From assembly GCA_964426815.1 (NCBI GenBank), contig CAYRRZ010000017.1, forward strand, positions 1-21,698: 21,698 bases of DNA, read 5' to 3'. The notes beneath the pieces were generated by a model, which worked only from the letters and a program-made list of their open reading frames with translations, did not search any database and was not told the origin of the DNA. A program made the position numbers and the translations under genes. The stretch is from JADZEJ01 sp964426815. GTDB lineage: Bacteria; Patescibacteriota; Patescibacteriia; 2-12-FULL-60-25. How positions within the stretch are numbered: the first letter of the stretch is position 1; every line of letters begins with the position of its first letter. Positions 6,794 to 11,901 of this stretch are shown one piece after another.

Positions 6794-6817
6794 CCGACGC
6801 TCAGCGTCGGGTTTTTG
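6794..6817 (+). terminator. Terminator of the tRNA-Leu unit
   Basis: A perfect CCGACGC (6794-6800) / GCGTCGG (6804-6810) stem with loop TCA, then GTTTTTG. Confidence 0.85.
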
Positions 6818-6831
6818 TTTGTTTTGGATGT

Positions 6832-6855
6832 AAAAATCCCCTCACGGGGATTTTT
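6832..6855. terminator. Terminator after the solute-binding protein gene
   Basis: AAAAATCCCC (6832-6841) pairs with GGGGATTTTT around a 4-nt loop. The arms carry A and T runs, so it can act in both directions; it serves the minus-strand gene ending at 6856. Confidence 0.85.
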
Positions 6856-8763
6856 TTACTTCCAGTGCCAACCGCGCTTGATGAACCAGCGCTCGATATG
6901 TTGAAAGCGTTCTGCCGGAGTAGCGATTTGCTGCACCTGTTCTGTCCCGCGCAAAGAAGGGGAGAGGAGATAGGCATGTTGTGGTCGAATCAGAAAGATG
7001 GCCGCATTGGTATTCAGAATAGCCTGCGACAAACCAATGCGAGCTATTTCAAGATCGGCGGTATTGGTCGCAGTTCGTGTTTTTTCTAGATTATCGTCAA
7101 CCGTTCGATCGGCTAAATTTGAAAAGTTGGCTCCACGATCAATCGATTGTCCGCTCCACCAAAAAGGAAACAAATCCTGATTTGGGGTGAGCAAGACATT
7201 CAGAAGAATAATTTGACCTGCGCGTTCACGCGTCGATTTTTTCATCAGTTCTTCGGTTGGCAAGGTTTGAATATCAACCTTGGCACCAAGAAGCGACCAT
7301 TGACGTTGCAGGGCTTCAGCCATCGCAATGATGTCAGGTGTTTCAGGTGTCGTGATCGTCAGGCTGAGTTCAGTGCTGCTTGCATTTGCGACCGGTGCGA
7401 TATCGGCCGTGCTTGTGGCTGCCGCAACGACTGCTGTTTTTGATTTTGTTGTTTTTGTTGGTACGACCGGTTTAGCCTTTGGCACAAAGATACGAACATT
7501 TCCGCCCTGTGGAACAACCCAGCCAGCTTCATCCAAAATACGGCGAGCCTGTTCCAAGCTGGCCGGCGTGCCAGTTGCGGCTAAATACGGAAAAGGACCA
7601 GAAACCACCTGACCAAAGCCATTGGCGGCTGTGATTAATTCTTCACGCTGCACAGCAATAGATAAAGCCTGGCGAATTGCGCTCTGTGACAAGAGCTTGT
7701 CTTTTACATTCAAAAACGCAACCGTTTCTTCAGGTAATTCAAGTCTTGTTCCTTGTTTGCGCGTTGAAGATAAGAGCTTTCCAGCTTCAGAAGAAGGGGC
7801 AAAAGCCACGCCATCAATCAATTCAGAACGAAAAGCATCCAGAGCCTGGGTTCGATCAGGAAAAAATTGAAAGACGACCGTCTTCAGGAATGGCTTGATG
7901 CCATAATAGGTTTCAGCTCGTTCAAGCGTATAAGAGTGAACAAAACCGGTCGTATCACGCAAAAAAGATTTCACGCGATAAGGTCCAGAGCCAACAGGTT
8001 TGATATTTAATTCAGACAATCGGGCATTGTTTGGATTCACATCGCGCCATAAGTGGGATGGCAAAACGCCAATCGTAAGCTTTTGCAAAAAAGTCGCATC
8101 TGCTTTTTCAAGATGGAAGACCACAGTCTTGTCATCCGGAGTGGAGATACTAATGCCGCGATAATTTGGGGCTAAAGGACTCTTGCGCGATGGATCAAGA
8201 ATCGAGTCAAAGGTAAATTGAATATCCGCTGAAGTCACCGGTTCGCCATCTTGAAAACGTGCATCTTGGCGCAATTGAATGGTTAATTCTTTTCCATCTT
8301 CTGAAAAACGATACGAGTCGGCCAAGTCAGGCACCGCCTCCAGATTATCCATACGAAACAAGCCAGAATAGACCAAGCGCACCAAGTCGCGATCAACATC
8401 ATTTGCGATCGCATCAATCGGATTAATATATTTCGGTTGTCCGATTAAGGCTTCGGTATAGCTTCCGCCAACCGCAGGTGCCCACACCGTATGTTCCCAA
8501 ACCAGGCTTCCGGCTGCGCCGATAAAGCTCAAGATGGCGATAACCAAGGCAAAGGTAACCGTGCGACGTTCTTGAAAAGTAAAAACACGCGAAGCATGTC
8601 GAAGTTGCTTGGCGCGTGAGGCACGATTGCTGGTCACCACCTGGGCAACCAAGGCATGGTCATGGACATGTTCTGCTTCTACTTCTTCATTGGTTGAAGA
8701 GGGAAGCCAAAAAAACACCCGCCGAAGCGCAAGACGAAAGCGTTCAAAAGCGGATGTTTTCAT
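6856..8763 (-). CDS. Membrane-anchored family 5 extracellular solute-binding protein
   Basis: A 635-residue relative of peptide/nickel-binding proteins of the DppA/OppA type (SBP family 5). About 65 basic cytoplasmic residues lead into a single membrane helix (about 68-89). The binding fold follows, with typical segments IRQALS-like SAIRQALSIA, DGEPVTSADIQFTFDSI, and GPYRVKSF. Instead of a lipobox it has an uncleaved-looking anchor. Around residues 420-468 a Lys/Pro/Thr/Ala-rich linker interrupts the fold, probably a flexible loop. No permease or ATPase genes lie nearby, so the transport partner is unknown; signalling or scavenging roles are also possible. A TAACAT -10-like box ends 7 nt before the start codon, suggesting a leaderless mRNA. 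It lies downstream of secG. Confidence 0.85.
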   Translation of the reverse strand: MKTSAFERFRLALRRVFFWLPSSTNEEVEAEHVHDHALVAQVVTSNRASRAKQLRHASRVFTFQERRTVTFALVIAILSFIGAAGSLVWEHTVWAPAVGGSYTEALIGQPKYINPIDAIANDVDRDLVRLVYSGLFRMDNLEAVPDLADSYRFSEDGKELTIQLRQDARFQDGEPVTSADIQFTFDSILDPSRKSPLAPNYRGISISTPDDKTVVFHLEKADATFLQKLTIGVLPSHLWRDVNPNNARLSELNIKPVGSGPYRVKSFLRDTTGFVHSYTLERAETYYGIKPFLKTVVFQFFPDRTQALDAFRSELIDGVAFAPSSEAGKLLSSTRKQGTRLELPEETVAFLNVKDKLLSQSAIRQALSIAVQREELITAANGFGQVVSGPFPYLAATGTPASLEQARRILDEAGWVVPQGGNVRIFVPKAKPVVPTKTTKSKTAVVAAATSTADIAPVANASSTELSLTITTPETPDIIAMAEALQRQWSLLGAKVDIQTLPTEELMKKSTRERAGQIILLNVLLTPNQDLFPFWWSGQSIDRGANFSNLADRTVDDNLEKTRTATNTADLEIARIGLSQAILNTNAAIFLIRPQHAYLLSPSLRGTEQVQQIATPAERFQHIERWFIKRGWHWK

Positions 8764-8769
8764 ATGGAT

Positions 8770-8775
8770 ATGTTA
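8770..8775 (-). promoter_or_regulatory. Possible -10 box of the solute-binding protein gene
   Basis: TAACAT on the minus strand ends so that position +7 is the A of the start codon at 8763. There is no clear -35, and this is a weak match taken alone. Confidence 0.3.
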
Positions 8776-8794
8776 ATCAGGCGATCAAGCCGAG

Positions 8795-8818
8795 CCGACG
8801 AGATTCGTCGGTTTTTTT
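8795..8818 (+). terminator. Plus-strand terminator hairpin between two minus-strand genes
   Basis: CCGACGA (8795-8801) pairs perfectly with TCGTCGG (8805-8811), followed by GTTTTTTT. The T run is on the plus strand, although both flanking genes (solute-binding protein and secG) are on the minus strand, where the hairpin is preceded by A residues and has no T tail. Confidence 0.6.
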
Positions 8819-8822
8819 GGGT

Positions 8823-9044
8823 TTAGGCCAAAGCCACGTTCAAGATGGCTGTGACGAAAAACAAGACGGACAAGGCAATAGTCACATAGAACAAGCCTTT
8901 TTCAATTCCGCGCTTGGTGCGAAAGACATCGCTTGCGCCGCCGAAAGAAGAACCCAAGCCAGTGCCGCGCTGTTGAAGCAAAATAGCGGTCACGAGCATG
9001 ACTGAAATCAGAATTTGGATGAGGGGAAGCAAGAGATTCCGCAT
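8823..9044 (-). CDS. secG: Preprotein translocase subunit SecG
   Basis: A 73-residue two-helix subunit of the SecYEG channel for protein export. It has a first membrane helix (about 5-24) ending in LLQQR. The conserved loop GTGLGSSFGGASDVFRTKRG carries the family's Gly/Ser/Phe pattern, and a second helix follows (about 50-71). The length is normal for SecG. The gene is monocistronic or followed by the solute-binding protein gene 59 nt on. Its promoter overlaps that of the divergent dsbA-like gene. The predicted leader is about 9 nt, with no ribosome-binding site. Confidence 0.93.
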   Translation of the reverse strand: MRNLLLPLIQILISVMLVTAILLQQRGTGLGSSFGGASDVFRTKRGIEKGLFYVTIALSVLFFVTAILNVALA

Positions 9045-9059
9045 AATTTGATACAGCCC

Positions 9060-9088
9060 AGATTAGCTTTTTTAGGCATTTGCGTCAA
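9060..9088 (-). promoter_or_regulatory. Promoter of secG
   Basis: Minus strand TTGACG (9088-9083), 17 nt, TAATCT (9065-9060), with a predicted start about 8-9 nt before the ATG at 9044. Confidence 0.65.
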
Positions 9089-9106
9089 GGCGAAGGCCTG
9101 AATTTA

Positions 9107-9115
9107 TGCTATACT
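9107..9115 (+). promoter_or_regulatory. Extended -10 promoter of the dsbA-like gene
   Basis: TGC-TATACT is a strong extended -10. Seven nt after its last base is the A of ATG 9122, so the mRNA is predicted to be leaderless. No -35 consensus is seen, as is usual with extended -10 promoters. Confidence 0.6.
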
Positions 9116-9121
9116 TAGGCC

Positions 9122-9868
9122 ATGATAGGCACCCTGCCTTGGTATCGCCGCAAAGGCACGCTCATCGGAGCTTTTTTTCTTCTGTGTTTTGCTATAGGCA
9201 TTGGTCTTTTTGCGTCCCAGGTCTGGCATTATTATGCCTTATTAAAGGCAGGTAAAAAGGAACCTTTACAAGAAGAGCGGCTCCGCGCCAGCATTTCGCG
9301 CCAGTTTGATGCCTCGGGCAATGCGGATCAGTCGCGCATTTCGCCAAAACTTCCTCAACCAGAATTAGGCTCAGCTACGGCAAGCGTAACCATTATCGAG
9401 TTTTTGGATTATGACTGCCCATTTTGTCGCGAGTCTGAATCAACCATTAAAGCCTTTTTGCGCACACATGGTTCCGAGGTTCGCTTTATTGTTCGTGAAT
9501 TCCCGCTGACGGAACTGCATCCTCAGGCCGAAGACGCCGCAGCAGCGGCGCGTTGTGTCTTTTTGCAAAACAATCCAAAACGCTACTGGTCATTTCAAGA
9601 TCGATTATTCGGAACCCAGGGTTCACATGATGTGGATAGCTTGCGCGTCTATGCTGGTCAGTCTGGTGCTGATCTCGCAAAATACGATGACTGTATCTCT
9701 CGTCACCTGACACAGTCTGCTCTTCAAGCCTCATTGGATGATGGTATCGCCGCAGGTGTGCGCGGAACGCCAACGTTTTTCTTTAATGGCGTAAAGTTTC
9801 AAGGTTCAATGACATTACAGGCCATGGAAGCGGCTTTTGAACAAGCAAAACTGAGAGCGAAGAAATAA
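9122..9868 (+). CDS. Membrane-anchored DsbA-family thiol oxidoreductase
   Basis: A 248-residue protein with a membrane anchor (about 13-35) and a thioredoxin/DsbA fold outside the cell. The active site C-P-F-C is at 99-102 after FLDYD, and the cis-proline motif GTPTFFFNG has Pro217. Two more cysteines in the helical insertion (AARC and DDC) match the extra pair seen in related Gram-positive and CPR proteins. Its role is to put disulfide bonds into exported proteins, or possibly to reshuffle them; no DsbB or VKOR recycling partner is in the window. The next gene starts 1 nt after its stop and encodes a 32-cysteine exported protein, the likely client. BdbD/DsbA/DsbG roles cannot be separated from sequence alone. 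Confidence 0.92.
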   Translation: MIGTLPWYRRKGTLIGAFFLLCFAIGIGLFASQVWHYYALLKAGKKEPLQEERLRASISRQFDASGNADQSRISPKLPQPELGSATASVTIIEFLDYDCPFCRESESTIKAFLRTHGSEVRFIVREFPLTELHPQAEDAAAAARCVFLQNNPKRYWSFQDRLFGTQGSHDVDSLRVYAGQSGADLAKYDDCISRHLTQSALQASLDDGIAAGVRGTPTFFFNGVKFQGSMTLQAMEAAFEQAKLRAKK

Positions 9869-9869
9869 T

Positions 9870-11846
9870 ATGTGGAAAAAGATTCTCGCTCATTTCACAC
9901 TCGGTCTCGCCCTCATGTCTATCGGAGGCATGCCCGTTGTCGTATCCGCCGCAAATAGTTGTCTTGATACGGGTGGCGTATGCCAGGCTGGTTTAACTTC
10001 TTCGTGCCCAGCTGGATATAAATGGGGAGCGATCCCGCTCAGTGGTTGTGCTGTTACCGAAAAATGCTGCGTCCCAGATATTTCATGCACGGCAACCAAA
10101 GGCGCCTCATGTGTTGTTGGCGCATTTTGTCCATCTGGTTTTAATCAATCACCTGGCTTGCCAGGAACCAGTGGTTGCGATTTCGGAAGCATCTGCTGCT
10201 TGCCTGAAGGACAAAAAGCAGTTGATTCAGGCGCAACGGGTCAGGCCTATAATCAAGACGCATCAAAGCAAGCGATTGCAAAAGAAAATGCACGCAAAGC
10301 ATTTGCGAGTGGTTTATGTTTTCTTCCATCTGAATGCGCTGAAGTCGGTGGAACTTTTGAGCCAAATGTTGTCGAATGTGGCGCGACGCAAGGAAAGTGC
10401 ATCGCACCGGAGCCGAGCATTCGATTGTCATCACCTGTTCTTGGTCGCGCATCTGTGACGGGCATTCGTGATTATGTGTCCGTCGCACTCAGATATCTGT
10501 TGATCGCTGGCATGATGGCCGCGGTTATCATGTTTGTTTATGCGGGTTTTCAATACATTTTAGCTTCTTCTTTTATCAAGGTGGGCAATGCAAAGGAGAC
10601 CATGATTAATGCGAGCGTTGGTCTCTTGATTCTGTTTGGAGCTGTGACCATTTTAAATACGGTGAATCCCGCTTTAACGGTTTTTCAAAGAGTAAAGGTC
10701 TACATGGTGAATAAGCAACTCTTCTTAAAAGCGGAGTGGTGCACTGAATATAAAAAACCAAGTGGTCAAGGCGAAGAAATTAAATTTGCGGAAGCCGGTG
10801 ATCCAGCTGGAACGATCAAATATCGTGACGCGACTTTTGATAAGAGTGTCAAAGAAACCAAGTGCGGAACCACCTATTATCCCGAACAATACAGTGGAGC
10901 TTTTTGTGCAGGTCGAAAGTGCGAGCAGACGGGTTTTGCCTGCGTTTCCTGCAAAGGAAATTTTGCCGAGTGTAATGGCGATCAAACGGGGCAGGCCTGT
11001 ATCAAAGCCGCCATGGCGGGCGTGATTAGTTGGGGGCAGTTTGCCGCACCGATCGAAGTTCGTTTGATGGCCGTGTGTGGAGGTGTTCAGCCAGCAACTT
11101 CACTTTCTCAAGTTGAGGCGAATATTCCAAAAACGATTAAGGCCCTTGTGGTAAATGCCACCAAGGATGAAAAAGGATCGGCAGGTTTTGTATTTACCTC
11201 TGACATGACGGAATACACCGCCGCGCAGGCCGCTTGTAATGGCCAGTTTCGTGGCTTCGTCATGGGCATTCAATATTTAGATTCATGCGATTCATTTCGT
11301 TCCACGATTAAAAAATTAGAAAAAGCCAGTACGGGAGCTGCTGCGGCCGGAACGCTCGCAGTTCCTGCGGCGGTACTTGCGACATTAGGAACGGCTGGAG
11401 TGGGGGCAGTCCCATCTGCGGTTGCTGTGGGTTCTGTGACGGTAGGTGGTGGTGCAGCGGGATATGCCGCAGGGAGTGTTCAATGTTTATCCAATTCGAA
11501 TGATGTTTTGATTGTAAGTAAACGCGACTGTGGAAATGGGGGGTCGCGCTATTTTTCAGGCTATGCAACCGGCGGCAGAGCTTCGAGTGTCGAAGCCGAT
11601 ATGAAGCGGGCCATGTATTGCGGTTGGCATCGCCTACCTGGAGTGGACGAGCGTTTTCAACCAGCATCAAATGATACCCATGTCTTTGATCAGAACGCAG
11701 ACCCATCCCTGAATCCATATTGGACCATGGAAGATATTCAAAATGCAGCTGAAGGAAAAACGGATCCGATCCTGTGTGACCTGGGATTGAATTTTGAAAA
11801 TGCCTCTCCAGATCCAGAAGAGAATTATTATAAGGCTTGTAAATAA
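9870..11846 (+). CDS. Large cysteine-rich exported membrane protein with VirB2-like pilin hairpin
   Basis: A 658-residue protein. The signal peptide (about 1-27) is followed by two tandem cysteine modules (about 31-70 and 75-112) sharing C-x6/7-C-x5/7-C-P-x-G-[YF]-x-...-G-C-x5-C-C-x-P. Four further cysteines follow before a pair of membrane helices (about 205-228 and 245-265, with FVYAGFQYI and GLLILFGAV). This pair resembles the VirB2/TrbC-like type IV secretion 'pilin' family common in CPR. A second cysteine-rich part (about 290-480), a Gly/Ala-rich hydrophobic stretch (about 490-535), and a C-terminal domain ending at the last cysteine complete it. I count 32 cysteines, 16 on each side of the helices. 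Its start lies 1 nt after the dsbA-like stop, so the two are surely cotranscribed. The function is unknown; a surface or secretion-linked structure is the best guess. Confidence 0.75.
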   Translation: MWKKILAHFTLGLALMSIGGMPVVVSAANSCLDTGGVCQAGLTSSCPAGYKWGAIPLSGCAVTEKCCVPDISCTATKGASCVVGAFCPSGFNQSPGLPGTSGCDFGSICCLPEGQKAVDSGATGQAYNQDASKQAIAKENARKAFASGLCFLPSECAEVGGTFEPNVVECGATQGKCIAPEPSIRLSSPVLGRASVTGIRDYVSVALRYLLIAGMMAAVIMFVYAGFQYILASSFIKVGNAKETMINASVGLLILFGAVTILNTVNPALTVFQRVKVYMVNKQLFLKAEWCTEYKKPSGQGEEIKFAEAGDPAGTIKYRDATFDKSVKETKCGTTYYPEQYSGAFCAGRKCEQTGFACVSCKGNFAECNGDQTGQACIKAAMAGVISWGQFAAPIEVRLMAVCGGVQPATSLSQVEANIPKTIKALVVNATKDEKGSAGFVFTSDMTEYTAAQAACNGQFRGFVMGIQYLDSCDSFRSTIKKLEKASTGAAAAGTLAVPAAVLATLGTAGVGAVPSAVAVGSVTVGGGAAGYAAGSVQCLSNSNDVLIVSKRDCGNGGSRYFSGYATGGRASSVEADMKRAMYCGWHRLPGVDERFQPASNDTHVFDQNADPSLNPYWTMEDIQNAAEGKTDPILCDLGLNFENASPDPEENYYKACK

Positions 11847-11865
11847 GCGGCTGTACCTTTGAGCC

Positions 11866-11892
11866 TTGCCAGTATCGCAAATCTTTGATACT
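11866..11892 (+). promoter_or_regulatory. Possible promoter of uvrA
   Basis: TTGCCA (11866-11871), 15 nt, GATACT (11887-11892). The predicted start is about 3 nt before ATG 11902. The short spacing makes it weak, and read-through from the upstream gene is equally possible because no terminator is seen between them. Confidence 0.35.
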
Positions 11893-11901
11893 GTCGCCGC
11901 C

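Noticed and set aside
6494..6904. Open frame crossing the tRNA, the N run and the following terminators
   Set aside because: It reads through a tRNA and 100 unknown bases, and its tail lies antisense to the solute-binding protein gene; not a gene.
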